Assembly: GCA_040386295.1 (NCBI GenBank)
Contig: JAZKFR010000026.1
Coordinates: forward strand, 1 to 20,543
Length of the DNA stretch: 20,543 bases
Direction of reading: 5' to 3'
Source: JAZKFR01 sp040386295
GTDB lineage: Bacteria > Pseudomonadota > Gammaproteobacteria > Burkholderiales > Rhodocyclaceae
Shown here: positions 7,393 through 15,519 of the stretch, piece after piece
How the letters are laid out: every line of letters begins with the position of its first letter
Numbering within the stretch: position 1 is the first letter of the stretch
Notes under the pieces: generated by a model
What the model was told of the DNA's origin: nothing
Databases searched by the model: none
Seen by the model: the letters and a program-made list of their open reading frames with translations, nothing else
Position numbers and translations under genes: made by a program

Positions 7393-7410
7393 GAAATCGA
7401 AATCGAAATC
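7393..7410. repeat. Three tandem GAAATC hexamers in the prs leader
   Basis: The hexamer GAAATC is repeated three times without interruption (7393-7398, 7399-7404, 7405-7410) between tRNA-Gln and prs, followed by a short AAGTAC direct repeat (7414-7419 in CGAAGTACAAAGTACG). It is a tiny simple-sequence tract that may vary in copy number. No coding role is seen. Confidence 0.7.
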
Positions 7411-7468
7411 CGAAGTACAAAGTACGAATACGTCATACGCAAAACAATGACGGACACCGCTGTTTCAG

Positions 7469-7545
7469 TGGCTGGGGAAGAAGGATTCGAACCTTCGCAT
7501 GCCGGAATCAAAATCCGGTGCCTTAACCAGCTTGGCGACTCCCCA
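7469..7545 (-). tRNA. tRNA-Gln (anticodon TTG)
   Basis: This is a 77-nt cloverleaf on the minus strand. The 5' end is TGGGGAGTCGCC, the anticodon stem CCGGA/TCCGG closes a TTTTGAT loop with anticodon TTG, the T-loop is TTCGAAT, and a genomic GCCA end is present. It stands between its promoter (about 7584-7612) and prs, so the primary transcript may run on into prs. Confidence 0.97.
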
Positions 7546-7583
7546 GCAGTCGTTCGCAAAATCAGCGAGCAAACGAGGCGCGG

Positions 7584-7612
7584 ATTATACCGGTCTTTTT
7601 GCAAAAAGAACA
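7584..7612 (-). promoter_or_regulatory. Candidate promoter of tRNA-Gln (and possibly prs-rplY)
   Basis: A perfect -10 TATAAT on the minus strand (7584-7589) stands about 38 bp before tRNA-Gln. The hexamer 17 bp upstream, TGTTCT (7607-7612), is a weak -35. A 14-bp perfect palindrome, CTTTTTGCAAAAAG, covers 7595-7608 between the boxes. The -10 and its position are convincing, and the -35 assignment is tentative. Confidence 0.6.
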
Positions 7613-7745
7613 TCCATACGCACAACATCTATCCCGCGCTTAATCTCTCGCGCAATTAAAGTGAGTGCTTGAAGGCGAGTGCATTAGCGAAGACTTGGCA
7701 CACGTCGATCACGCAGCAGACAGCAGCGGTAAAGCGTCAGTGCTA

Positions 7746-10568
7746 TCAATGCGCCTCGTCCCAATTTGCCCCACTCCCCAGCTCGGCGATCAGGGGTACG
7801 CGCAATTGAGCCACTTGCGCCATCAGCCCAGGCAGCGCCGCGCGGATGACGCTCAGTTCGCTATTCGGCACTTCTAGCACCAATTCGTCGTGCACCTGCA
7901 TGATCACCCGTGACGCCAGCTGTTGCTGCACGATCCATTGTTCGGCAGCGATCATCGCCAGCTTGATTAAGTCAGCAGCGGTACCTTGCATCGGCGCGTT
8001 GATCGCCGCGCGCTCAGCGCCCTGGCGACGACTTGCTTGGCTTGCGTGAATTTCGGGCAGCCACAAACGACGGCCAAAAACCGTCTCGACATAGCCCTGT
8101 TCTTTCGCCGCTTGACGTGTATTTTCCATATAACGCGCCACCCCGGGATAGCGCGCGAAATAACGCTCGATATAGGCCTGCGCAGCACTGCGCTCAAGAT
8201 TGAGTTGGCGCGCCAGACCAAAAGCGCTCATGCCGTAAATCAGCCCGAAGTTAATGACTTTGGCGACACGCCTTTGCTCAGCGCCAACTTCAATCGGCGT
8301 CAGCCCAAAAATTTCGGCAGCCGTGGCGCGATGTACGTCTTCGCCACGCAAAAACGCACCGAGCAAACCTTCGTCTTGCGAGAGGTGCGCCATGATGCGC
8401 AATTCAATCTGCGAGTAGTCCGCCGAGACTATTGAGGCTCCGGCAGGCGCAACAAAAGCCGCACGGATACGGCGCCCTTCCGCCGTACGGATCGGGATGT
8501 TTTGCAAATTTGGCTCGCTCGACGCCAAGCGCCCCGTCACGGCAACCGCTTGCGCGTAATGGGTGTGCACGCGGCCTGTCTGCAGGTTGACCATCTTCGG
8601 CAATTTGTCGGTATAGGTGCTTTTTAATTTCGACAGCTGGCGCGATTCGAGCAAAATTTTGGGCAGGGGATAGTCCAAAGCCAACTCGGACAAAACAGCC
8701 TCGTCGGTAGACGGCGTCCCGGTAGGCGTTTTCTTTTTCACCGGCAGGGCTAATTTATCGAACAAAATCTCAGCGAGTTGCTTCGGAGAATTGAGGTTAA
8801 ACACCTGGCCAGCCGCCACATAGGCTTCTGCTTCTAAGCCATGCAAGCGCTCGCCGAGCTCTTGGCTCTGCGCCGCCAGCAAATCGGCGTCGATCAACAC
8901 GCCGGTGCGTTCGATGTGATACAGCACCTCACGCACAGGCAGCTCAATTTCGCTGTAGATGCGCTGCAAACCGGAGTCAGCCGTAATCTGCGGATATAGT
9001 TTTTGGTGCAAACGCAAACACAGATCGGCGTCTTCGGCGGCGTAGGGCGCGGCCTGCTCTAGTGCGACCTGCGCGAAGCCAATTTGATTCACACCTTTAC
9101 CGCAGAGCGCTTCGTATGCAATCGTTTCCAACCCCAGGTGGCGCCGCGCTAACTGACCCAGATCGTGCCCGCGCACACCATCTTTGCCTGATTCAAGCAC
9201 ATACGATTGGAGCAAGGTATCGTGCGCCACCCCGCGCAAAGGGATGCCGTAGTTGGCAAACACATGCTGATCGTATTTGAGATTTTGCCCAATCTTGGCG
9301 TGCTGAGACGAAGCCAGCCAGGGTTTAAGGCGTTCAAGCACCGCGTCTAGCGCAAGCTGTGCTGGGACGCCTGGGTAATCGTGCGCCAGCGGTAGATAAG
9401 CTGCTTCACCCGGCGCCACTGCGAAAGAAATGCCGACAAGACGCGCGGCGAAGGGATCAAGGCTGCTGGTTTCCGTATCCAGCGCGGTCAACGGCGCCGC
9501 TTCAATTTTGCCCAGCCACAGCTCAAAACTGTCCCAATCGCGAATCACGGCGTAATCGGCGCGATGTGCTGCGGAAGTAGATGGCGCCTCGTTCGAGACC
9601 GGCAAATGACCAAGCTCGCCCGCACTGAACTGCCCTGGCGCGACATTAGGCGATGCACTCGCCGTAGCACCCGAGGGCGACGCGGTCAGCGTGAACGGCA
9701 GCGCATCCGGCACTTCGCCCTGCAAAGCCTTTAACCAGCTTTTAAACTCACAACGCGAGAACAAGGCGATCAAGCGCTGACGATCCTGCGCGCGCGGTGC
9801 CAAATCTGACCAACTCAGCGCTAATTCAAGATCGCAGCGCACGGTCACTAAACGTCGCCCCAAGGGCAAAAAGTCAAGCGCACGCCGTAAATTACTGCCG
9901 ACAACGCCCCCTATCTCGGGCGCTGCAGCGATAACGCCATCCAGCGACCCATACTGCGCCAACCATTTAACGGCTGTTTTCGGGCCGACTTTTTCTACGC
10001 CGGGGACGTTGTCGACGACATCTCCGACCAAGGTCAAATAATCGACGATTTGCTCTGGCGTAACGCCAAACTTGGCCAGCACACCCGCCTGATCGAGCAC
10101 CTCGTTGCTCATCGTATTGACCAACTTAATGCGCGCGCTCACCAGCTGCGCCAAATCCTTATCGCCGGTCGACACCACGACATCCACGCCCTGCGCTGCC
10201 GCTTGCCGCGCCAAGGTGCCGATCACATCGTCCGCTTCCACCCCGTCCATCCTCAACAGCGGCCAGCCAGAGGCTTCAATCGCGGCGTGTAACGTGTCAA
10301 TTTGCCGCACCATATCGTCCGGCATCGGCGGACGCTGCGCTTTATACTCTGGGTACCAATCATCACGAAAGGTTTTACCTTTGGCGTCAAAAACACAGGC
10401 CTTATAATCAACGCCCTGTGTTTGAAAATCAGCCTCTAGGCGGCGCAGCATATTGAGCACCCCGTAAATCGCCCCAGTCGGCTCTTGCTGCTGGTTACGT
10501 AAATCAGGCATGGCATGAAAAGCACGGTACAGGTACGAAGACCCATCAACCAATAATAACGTCGGCAT
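7746..10568 (-). CDS. polA: DNA polymerase I
   Basis: Pol I removes RNA primers and fills gaps during lagging-strand synthesis and excision repair. All three domains are present in the 940 residues. The N-terminal 5'-nuclease covers about 1-290, with LLLVDGSSYLYRAFHA at the start and VEADDVIGT further on. The 3'-5' exonuclease has its first metal ligands in D364-T-E366, suggesting active proofreading. The polymerase domain has motif A around D717 (DYSQIELR), the O-helix RRVAKVINFGLIYG segment, and motif C HDE with D894. The ATG at 10568 is preferred because AGGTGA lies five bases upstream. A GTG at 10577 overlaps that site. The gene is divergent from the LOG gene across 30 bp. I see no clear terminator downstream before tRNA-Gln. 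Confidence 0.98.
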   Translation of the reverse strand: MPTLLLVDGSSYLYRAFHAMPDLRNQQQEPTGAIYGVLNMLRRLEADFQTQGVDYKACVFDAKGKTFRDDWYPEYKAQRPPMPDDMVRQIDTLHAAIEASGWPLLRMDGVEADDVIGTLARQAAAQGVDVVVSTGDKDLAQLVSARIKLVNTMSNEVLDQAGVLAKFGVTPEQIVDYLTLVGDVVDNVPGVEKVGPKTAVKWLAQYGSLDGVIAAAPEIGGVVGSNLRRALDFLPLGRRLVTVRCDLELALSWSDLAPRAQDRQRLIALFSRCEFKSWLKALQGEVPDALPFTLTASPSGATASASPNVAPGQFSAGELGHLPVSNEAPSTSAAHRADYAVIRDWDSFELWLGKIEAAPLTALDTETSSLDPFAARLVGISFAVAPGEAAYLPLAHDYPGVPAQLALDAVLERLKPWLASSQHAKIGQNLKYDQHVFANYGIPLRGVAHDTLLQSYVLESGKDGVRGHDLGQLARRHLGLETIAYEALCGKGVNQIGFAQVALEQAAPYAAEDADLCLRLHQKLYPQITADSGLQRIYSEIELPVREVLYHIERTGVLIDADLLAAQSQELGERLHGLEAEAYVAAGQVFNLNSPKQLAEILFDKLALPVKKKTPTGTPSTDEAVLSELALDYPLPKILLESRQLSKLKSTYTDKLPKMVNLQTGRVHTHYAQAVAVTGRLASSEPNLQNIPIRTAEGRRIRAAFVAPAGASIVSADYSQIELRIMAHLSQDEGLLGAFLRGEDVHRATAAEIFGLTPIEVGAEQRRVAKVINFGLIYGMSAFGLARQLNLERSAAQAYIERYFARYPGVARYMENTRQAAKEQGYVETVFGRRLWLPEIHASQASRRQGAERAAINAPMQGTAADLIKLAMIAAEQWIVQQQLASRVIMQVHDELVLEVPNSELSVIRAALPGLMAQVAQLRVPLIAELGSGANWDEAH

Positions 10569-10573
10569 ACATC

Positions 10574-10579
10574 TCACCT
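10574..10579 (-). promoter_or_regulatory. Shine-Dalgarno site deciding the polA start
   Basis: AGGTGA on the minus strand, five bases before the ATG at 10566-10568, supports that start over the GTG at 10575-10577, which lies inside the site itself. Confidence 0.7.
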
Positions 10580-10598
10580 AAACGAGCAACGAACCACT

Positions 10599-11345
10599 AT
10601 GGCAGAAACAACACCCCAAAAACCTCGCCCAAAATTACCGCGCATGGCGCACCCAGACGCCGCAGGTGAAGCCGCATCGACCCGGGAATCCTGGCGAATC
10701 CTCGGAATTATGGCAGAGTTCGTCGAGGCGACCGAACGCTTAGCTGAGATTCGTCCCGCCGTCTCGATTTTTGGCAGTGCGCGCACCGCAGTCGACTCAC
10801 CCTACTACGCACTCGCCGAAGACATTGCCAGACGCTTGTCCGACGCCGGGTTTTCGGTGATTTCCGGCGGCGGCCCGGGCATCATGGAAGCGGCTAACAA
10901 GGGCGCTTTTTTTGGCAAATCGCCCAGCATCGGCCTCAACATTCAATTGCCGCATGAGCAACACGGCAACGCCTATCAAGACATTTCGCAAACTTTTCGC
11001 CATTTTTTTGCGCGCAAATTTATGTTCGTCAAATTTGCCAGCGCCTACGTTGTACTGCCAGGGGGCTTCGGCACGCTAGACGAGTTGTTCGAAGCGTTGA
11101 CCCTGATTCAAACGGGCAAGAGCCGTAAAATCCCAATCATTCTCGTGTGCACGCCTTTCTGGAGCGGCTTACTCGACTGGGTACGTGAACGCCTGGTCGA
11201 AGAAAAAATGATAGGCGCCAACGATCTTGATTTGGTGCAACTGATCGACGAACCCGCCGCAGTTGTCGAAGCCATTTTCAAACACTACGAAACACGCGGC
11301 TTTGCACCCCTGCCGTTTGAGCGCGAGATGCTGCTCAATCTGTAA
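10599..11345 (+). CDS. LOG family protein (TIGR00730-type Rossmann fold)
   Basis: This 248-residue cytoplasmic protein belongs to the LOG/lysine decarboxylase-like family. Characterised members hydrolyse nucleoside 5'-monophosphates (cytokinin riboside phosphates in plants, AMP-type substrates in bacteria) to the base and ribose phosphate. Evidence is the GGGPGIMEAANKGA nucleotide-binding segment starting at G90 and the family signature PGGFGTLDE beginning at P154, with its conserved Glu. A poorly conserved N-terminal tail of about 35 residues rich in Pro and Ala precedes the fold. ATGs at codons 16 and 38 are possible alternative starts, as the Shine-Dalgarno sequence before 10599 is weak. 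It is divergent from polA and shares a 30-bp gap with it. The substrate in this organism is unknown. Confidence 0.9.
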   Translation: MAETTPQKPRPKLPRMAHPDAAGEAASTRESWRILGIMAEFVEATERLAEIRPAVSIFGSARTAVDSPYYALAEDIARRLSDAGFSVISGGGPGIMEAANKGAFFGKSPSIGLNIQLPHEQHGNAYQDISQTFRHFFARKFMFVKFASAYVVLPGGFGTLDELFEALTLIQTGKSRKIPIILVCTPFWSGLLDWVRERLVEEKMIGANDLDLVQLIDEPAAVVEAIFKHYETRGFAPLPFEREMLLNL

Positions 11346-11486
11346 TACAATCGCGCGCTTGTCGCCCGCACGATATGCAGCACGCACAAACCAGGCAGCG
11401 CGGCCATTTGCGCTAGCCTAATGTGCACTGCCCTACTTAGCGTGCCCCTCAGCGCGCTCTAACTGAACTGACTTGGAAAACGTTTT

Positions 11487-11897
11487 ATGTCCCTTACTGC
11501 CCCACGCGCTCCTCGGCGCACTACGCGCCCGCTTTTTCTGGCTTCTCGCCTCAAGATAAGCACGCTGGCGTTGTGCGCTTTACTGTCGCCGCTTGGCCTG
11601 GGCAATAACGCCTTTGCCGAAGGTAAAGGCGAGACCGTCACAACGGTCAGCGTCCCGCCTCCCCCGGAGATCATTCCTTTTGACGCTAGTTTAGAGCCGC
11701 AGGTGACGATCAAAAAACAGGACGGTAACAACGTCGAAGAGTTCCGTATGAACGGCAAACTTTATCTGATCAAAGTAACGCCAACTCGAGGCGCACCTTA
11801 TTACTTGATCGACCAACAAGGCAACGGCAATTTTTCACGCATGGAGGGCTTGGATAGCGGGCTCAGCGTACCGCAATGGGTTATCGGTACCTTCTAA
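11487..11897 (+). CDS. DUF2782 domain-containing secreted protein
   Basis: This is a 136-residue protein. The first 44 residues read as a signal peptide: an Arg-rich start, then a hydrophobic LALCALLSPLGLG core, ending in an AFA cleavage box. The mature part of about 92 residues starts with a proline-rich linker (VPPPPE) and carries a compact beta-type domain (PQVTIKK...MNGKLYLIKVTP...PYYLID) that I recognise as DUF2782, a small periplasmic family with no known function in beta- and gammaproteobacteria. It is commonly found between polA and thrB, as here. A GGAAA sequence about 10 bases upstream may serve as ribosome-binding site. It is followed by an intrinsic terminator, so it does not share a transcript end with thrB. 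Confidence 0.85.
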   Translation: MSLTAPRAPRRTTRPLFLASRLKISTLALCALLSPLGLGNNAFAEGKGETVTTVSVPPPPEIIPFDASLEPQVTIKKQDGNNVEEFRMNGKLYLIKVTPTRGAPYYLIDQQGNGNFSRMEGLDSGLSVPQWVIGTF

Positions 11898-11936
11898 TTT
11901 TTCGCTCTACCTTCCAGACGCCAGAGCAAGAAAAGA

Positions 11937-11978
11937 GCGAGGCACGAGCATAGAGCTCCGCCTCGCCAGTTTTATTTT
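11937..11978 (+). terminator. Intrinsic terminator after the DUF2782 gene
   Basis: GCGAGGC (11937-11943) pairs with GCCTCGC (11960-11966). Inside, a nested GAGC/GCTC pairing (11946-11949 with 11955-11958) extends the stem. The tail CAGTTTTATTTT is T-rich. It begins 40 bp after the DUF2782 stop and about 120 bp before the thrB start, so the two genes are probably separate transcripts. Confidence 0.85.
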
Positions 11979-12099
11979 GCGCTGCCAAAAACGCAAATCA
12001 GAATCAAGGATATACGCCACAAACCTTGCGCTTGCGCAGTCCATTAACCACATCGGCAATCGCTTTAGCAATCGAACACAGCTCAAAGAATGGGGTCTC

Positions 12100-13059
12100 A
12101 TGTCTGTTTTCACCCCGATCAACTTGGCACAGGCTGAACGCTGGCTTAGTCGTTACGAGCTCGCTACCCTGCTCAGCTGCACCGGCATCGCGACGGGAAT
12201 ACAAAATTCAAATTTCTTTTTAGACACGGTGCACGGCGCCTATGTCTTAACGATTTTTGAACAGCTGCGCTACGAAGAGCTGGGGTTTTACATAGCGCTG
12301 ATGACGCACTTAGCTGAGCAAGGGATTCCCTGCCCAAAACCGATTGCTAACCTTGACGGCGACTATCTCAGCGAACTGCGAGGCAAGCCTGCTCTGCTCG
12401 TTAGTCGATTGCCCGGGCAATCGATCGCTGTCGCCAGCGTTGCGCATTGTGGCGCAATCGGCAGCCTGCTCGGCAAGCTGCATCAAGCGAGCAGCCACTT
12501 CGACGGACAAAAAAAGCATCCGCGCGACGCAGCCTGGTGCCGTGCTAGCGCGGTACAAGTACAGCCTTTTTTACAACCAGAAGAGCAAACCCTGCTGCAC
12601 CAGGAGCTGCGCTATCAGCAAACGCATCGCCCTACGCATTTGCCACGCGGCGTCATCCACGCCGACCTCTTTCGCGACAATGTGCTGTTTGTGCAGACTG
12701 AGCTCAGCGGTGTGCTCGATTTCTATTTTGCTGGCGTAGACGACCTCCTGTTTGACGTCGCCGTCACGGTCAACGACTGGTGTTGCGATGACGACGGCAT
12801 ACAGCTCGATAAAGCAAAATGTCAGGCGCTGCTACAGGCGTACCACGCTGAACGCGCGTTGAACAGCAGCGAACGCGCAGCCTGGCCGACATTGCTGCGT
12901 GCCGCCGCCCTACGCTTTTGGCTGTCGCGCTTAACAGACACCCATAGGCCGCGCACAGGCGATCTCATCAGCCAGCGTGATCCACAGCAATACCAAAATA
13001 TCCTGCTGGCCAGAATTGCGGCGGGCAAAAAACAACCCTGGCTGAATGGCAACGCTTAA
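12100..13059 (+). CDS. thrB: Homoserine kinase, type II (APH-fold)
   Basis: Homoserine kinase phosphorylates L-homoserine with ATP, the step before threonine synthase. This 319-residue protein is the aminoglycoside-phosphotransferase-like form used by beta- and alphaproteobacteria, not the GHMP form of E. coli. The N-terminal lobe starts MSVFTPINLAQAERWL and includes GIQNSNFFL. The catalytic loop is H187-A-D189 through N194, and the metal-binding Asp is D207 in VLDFYFAG. The frame is open from 11977, but the upstream 41 codons run over the terminator T-tract and lack family similarity, so the ATG at 12100 is chosen. No threonine-rich leader peptide is seen. The next gene is 132 bp away on the same strand. 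Confidence 0.93.
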   Translation: MSVFTPINLAQAERWLSRYELATLLSCTGIATGIQNSNFFLDTVHGAYVLTIFEQLRYEELGFYIALMTHLAEQGIPCPKPIANLDGDYLSELRGKPALLVSRLPGQSIAVASVAHCGAIGSLLGKLHQASSHFDGQKKHPRDAAWCRASAVQVQPFLQPEEQTLLHQELRYQQTHRPTHLPRGVIHADLFRDNVLFVQTELSGVLDFYFAGVDDLLFDVAVTVNDWCCDDDGIQLDKAKCQALLQAYHAERALNSSERAAWPTLLRAAALRFWLSRLTDTHRPRTGDLISQRDPQQYQNILLARIAAGKKQPWLNGNA

Positions 13060-13191
13060 TCGCCTTGCGTCGGCTCGTCATGCTCAGCCAAAAGCAGACG
13101 CCGAGATCGCGCTGGCCGACAAAGAGGCAAACGCAACAAGCAAGCGCAGCGAATAGCGGACAAGCCAAAACCCTCAATCAGGATGAACACC

Positions 13192-13944
13192 ATGGATCAC
13201 TTTCCCTTAGCCGCCCCCCCGTTTCAAGGCAGCTGCCGCAAAGTTCCTGCGGGTAACGCGCTGGATTGGATTAAACAAGCTTGGTTTATTTTTCAGGTCA
13301 AGCCAGCCGCCTGGATCGCCATCACGATTCTGTTTTGGCTGATCCTTCTCGGGCTGTCTGCCTTGCCATGGCTAGGCAGCCTGCTCGCGCAAGTGCTCAC
13401 ACCGGTGCTCATTGCAGGCTGCGTTTTCGCCAGTCACCAAGCAGTGCATGAACAGAAGGTCAGCGTCAGCGCCTTATTTCATGGGTTCTACCCGCACACC
13501 ACGCTGCACAGCTTAATCCTGCTAGGACTGCTCTACTTAGGCAGCTTTCTCGTCCTCTACCTTCTGTTTCTACTCTTCAGCGCTTTACTCGGAGGCGGCA
13601 TGCTCGCCAGCATTTTGCTGAGTAGCCCGTTCGGCGCTTATCTAACGCTAGCGGTAGGACTCGTCTTGATCCTCTGCGCCGTAACCCTCTCCATCATGAT
13701 GTCTATGGCACTCTGGTTCGCCCCGGCCTTAATCGTCTTTAATCAAATGTCGGCTTTACCCGCGTTAATCGCCAGCCTCAACGCCAATCTAAAAAACATG
13801 CCCGCATTTTGCCTATACGGTCTCCTTTTGCTCTTGCTCGCAATCATCGCCATCGTGCCGTTGGGGCTCGGATTGCTGATTTTTTTCCCACTCGTTTTTG
13901 GCTCTCTCTACGCAGCCTACAAAGATATTTTTGTCGCGATCTAA
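13192..13944 (+). CDS. BPSS1780-type integral membrane protein (first of a tandem pair)
   Basis: This is a protein of about 250 residues consisting mainly of hydrophobic helices. I count about six membrane segments, the first near residues 39-60 and the last near 215-240. A short charged N-terminus holds a VPAGNALDWIKQAW motif typical of the BPSS1780 family, whose function is unknown. The ending YAAYKDIFVAI resembles the end of the next gene (FYISYREIFVLI), and both have an N-terminal W(I/L)...(G/A)...F...(K/R)P segment, so the two are paralogues. The ATG at 13192 has AGGA nine bases upstream. An ATG at 13183 is in frame but overlaps that site. It sits between thrB and a second copy 48 bp downstream. 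Confidence 0.8.
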   Translation: MDHFPLAAPPFQGSCRKVPAGNALDWIKQAWFIFQVKPAAWIAITILFWLILLGLSALPWLGSLLAQVLTPVLIAGCVFASHQAVHEQKVSVSALFHGFYPHTTLHSLILLGLLYLGSFLVLYLLFLLFSALLGGGMLASILLSSPFGAYLTLAVGLVLILCAVTLSIMMSMALWFAPALIVFNQMSALPALIASLNANLKNMPAFCLYGLLLLLLAIIAIVPLGLGLLIFFPLVFGSLYAAYKDIFVAI

Positions 13945-13992
13945 GCACTTATTCCTTATTCCTTACCCCTCACTCTCTGCACAGAAAAACCC

Positions 13993-14769
13993 ATGCAAGC
14001 ACTCAAACTCTCGTCACGCCAAGGTTGGCTATGGTTTACCCGGGGCTTCGCCCTCTTTCGCAAACGCCCTGGTTTCCTCAGTCTGATCATCATTTGCTAC
14101 TGGCTGATCGTCGTTGCGCTTAACAAGATTCCGTTCGTTGGCGCTATCGTGGCGACGCTGTGCTTACCTGCTTTTTCGGTCAGTCTGATGCACGCCTGCC
14201 GCGAGCTAGAGCAAGACAGAATTACCGGTCTACATTTATTGTTTTCGGGCTTCTCAGAAAATCTGAAACAACTGCTCTGGTTAGGCGTGCTCTACCTCGT
14301 CGCCAGCGTCTGCGCACTCGCCATTTCGGCACTGGCCGACGGTGGCGTCTTAATGCGCGCGGTGCTCTTGGGCGCACCACTCAGTGCAGCAAACCTGGCC
14401 GATGCAGAATTCATCAATGCGATTGAAATCGCCCTACTTCTACTCTCACCCCTGATGATGGCCTACTGGTACGCGCCCGTACTCGTCGCTTGGCACGATT
14501 TGCCGATTAACAAAGCACTGTTTTTTAGCAGCGTCGCTTGCCTGCGTAATTGGCGCGCCTTCCTCGGCTATGGTCTCGCCACCGCTTTGTTCAGCATAGT
14601 GTTGCCCAGCTTATTGTTAATTCTGCTGGCCAGCGTTTTGCCGTTCAGCATTAACACGCTGTCCAGCTTGATCACATTGCCCCTGATTTTTGTCTTGGTG
14701 CCGACCCTGTTCGCCAGCTTTTACATTAGTTATCGCGAGATTTTTGTCCTAATCGACGACGAGGCTTAA
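13993..14769 (+). CDS. BPSS1780-type integral membrane protein (second of a tandem pair)
   Basis: This 258-residue protein has about six hydrophobic membrane segments, including LIIICYWLIVVAL near residue 31 and two long helices near the C-terminus, and a small acidic tail (DDEA). The opening GWLWFTRGFALFRKRPGF matches the BPSS1780 family start. Its layout and ending parallel the preceding gene, from which it is separated by a 48-bp pyrimidine-rich gap, suggesting an old tandem duplication. No canonical Shine-Dalgarno sequence precedes it. A role in transport or membrane organisation is possible but not shown. modB follows after 66 bp, probably in the same transcript. Confidence 0.8.
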   Translation: MQALKLSSRQGWLWFTRGFALFRKRPGFLSLIIICYWLIVVALNKIPFVGAIVATLCLPAFSVSLMHACRELEQDRITGLHLLFSGFSENLKQLLWLGVLYLVASVCALAISALADGGVLMRAVLLGAPLSAANLADAEFINAIEIALLLLSPLMMAYWYAPVLVAWHDLPINKALFFSSVACLRNWRAFLGYGLATALFSIVLPSLLLILLASVLPFSINTLSSLITLPLIFVLVPTLFASFYISYREIFVLIDDEA

Positions 14770-14835
14770 GACGTTTTAAGGCGCCCACCCTCATCCACCC
14801 TATGCCCTGGCTATTTTTTCTGTTCACCGAACACC

Positions 14836-15519
14836 ATGCGCTTTAGCCCGGAAACACTGCAAGCGATTGTCCTCAGCCTGCAATTAGCCAGCCTCAGCAC
14901 CGGGCTACTGCTCGTGCTGAGCACGCCCTTGGCGTGGTGGTTAGCACACACCAGCTCGCGTTGGCGCGCTCCGCTCAATGCGATCCTGACTTTACCCCTG
15001 GTTTTACCCCCAACCGTTATTGGCTTTTATTTGCTAATCGCCTTCGGCGCTCAGGGGTTCATCGGCAAGATCACCCTGCTGCTCGGACTGGATAGTCTGG
15101 CCTTCAGCTTCGGCGGATTGCTACTCGCTTCCTTAATTTACTCACTGCCTTTCGCACTGCAACCACTGCAACACGCATTTATTTTGGTCGGCAAACGCCC
15201 CATGGAAGTGGCGGCCACTTTGCGCGCCAGTCCACTCAAAGCCTTTTTCACCGTCGCCCTGCCGCTTGCCCGCAGCGGTTTTATCACGGCAGGCGTACTG
15301 AGCTTTGCGCACTGCATCGGCGAGTTTGGCGTGGTGTTGATGATCGGCGGCAACATCCCGGGCAAAACTCGCCTCGTCTCAACACAAATTTACGCGCACG
15401 TCGACGCTATGGAGTACACGCAAGCACACTGGCTAGCGGCGACTATGCTGGTGTTTTCCTTCTGCGTCCTACTCGCTTTGGGCTTACTCAATCGCCGCCA
15501 GGCAGAGCAAAGCGCATGA
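14836..15519 (+). CDS. modB: Molybdate ABC transporter, permease subunit
   Basis: ModB forms the inner-membrane channel of the molybdate importer as a homodimer. The 227 residues contain about five hydrophobic helices. The segment LPLVLPPTVIGFYLL, near residue 53, is typical of ModB. The cytoplasmic EAA-type loop lies near residues 120-140 (EVAATLRASPLKAFFTVALPLA), where it contacts the ATPase. The C-terminal third holds FGVVLMIGGNIPGKT, also a ModB hallmark. Its TGA stop overlaps the modC start by 4 bp, indicating translational coupling. No modA gene is present upstream, and no recognisable ModE box was found in the 66-bp gap before it. Confidence 0.93.
   Translation: MRFSPETLQAIVLSLQLASLSTGLLLVLSTPLAWWLAHTSSRWRAPLNAILTLPLVLPPTVIGFYLLIAFGAQGFIGKITLLLGLDSLAFSFGGLLLASLIYSLPFALQPLQHAFILVGKRPMEVAATLRASPLKAFFTVALPLARSGFITAGVLSFAHCIGEFGVVLMIGGNIPGKTRLVSTQIYAHVDAMEYTQAHWLAATMLVFSFCVLLALGLLNRRQAEQSA

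Noticed and set aside
7200..7659. Open frames of about 140 codons on both strands across tRNA-Gln
   Set aside because: The EEGFEPSHAGIKIRCLNQLG-type peptide is the complement of tRNA-Gln, and the flanks show no coding character. They also overlap the prs start and the promoter.
11977..12099. Longer thrB start at 11977
   Set aside because: The extra 41 codons begin inside the terminator tail and do not resemble the family, which starts at M(S/A)VFTP.
11967..12099. Threonine/isoleucine attenuator before thrB
   Set aside because: I looked for a leader peptide rich in Thr or Ile codons with alternative hairpins and found none.
14802..14846. 14-codon open frame (MPWLFFLFTEHHAL) overlapping the modB start
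   Set aside because: It could be a leader peptide, but there is no ribosome-binding site, it is short, and overlap by chance is likely.
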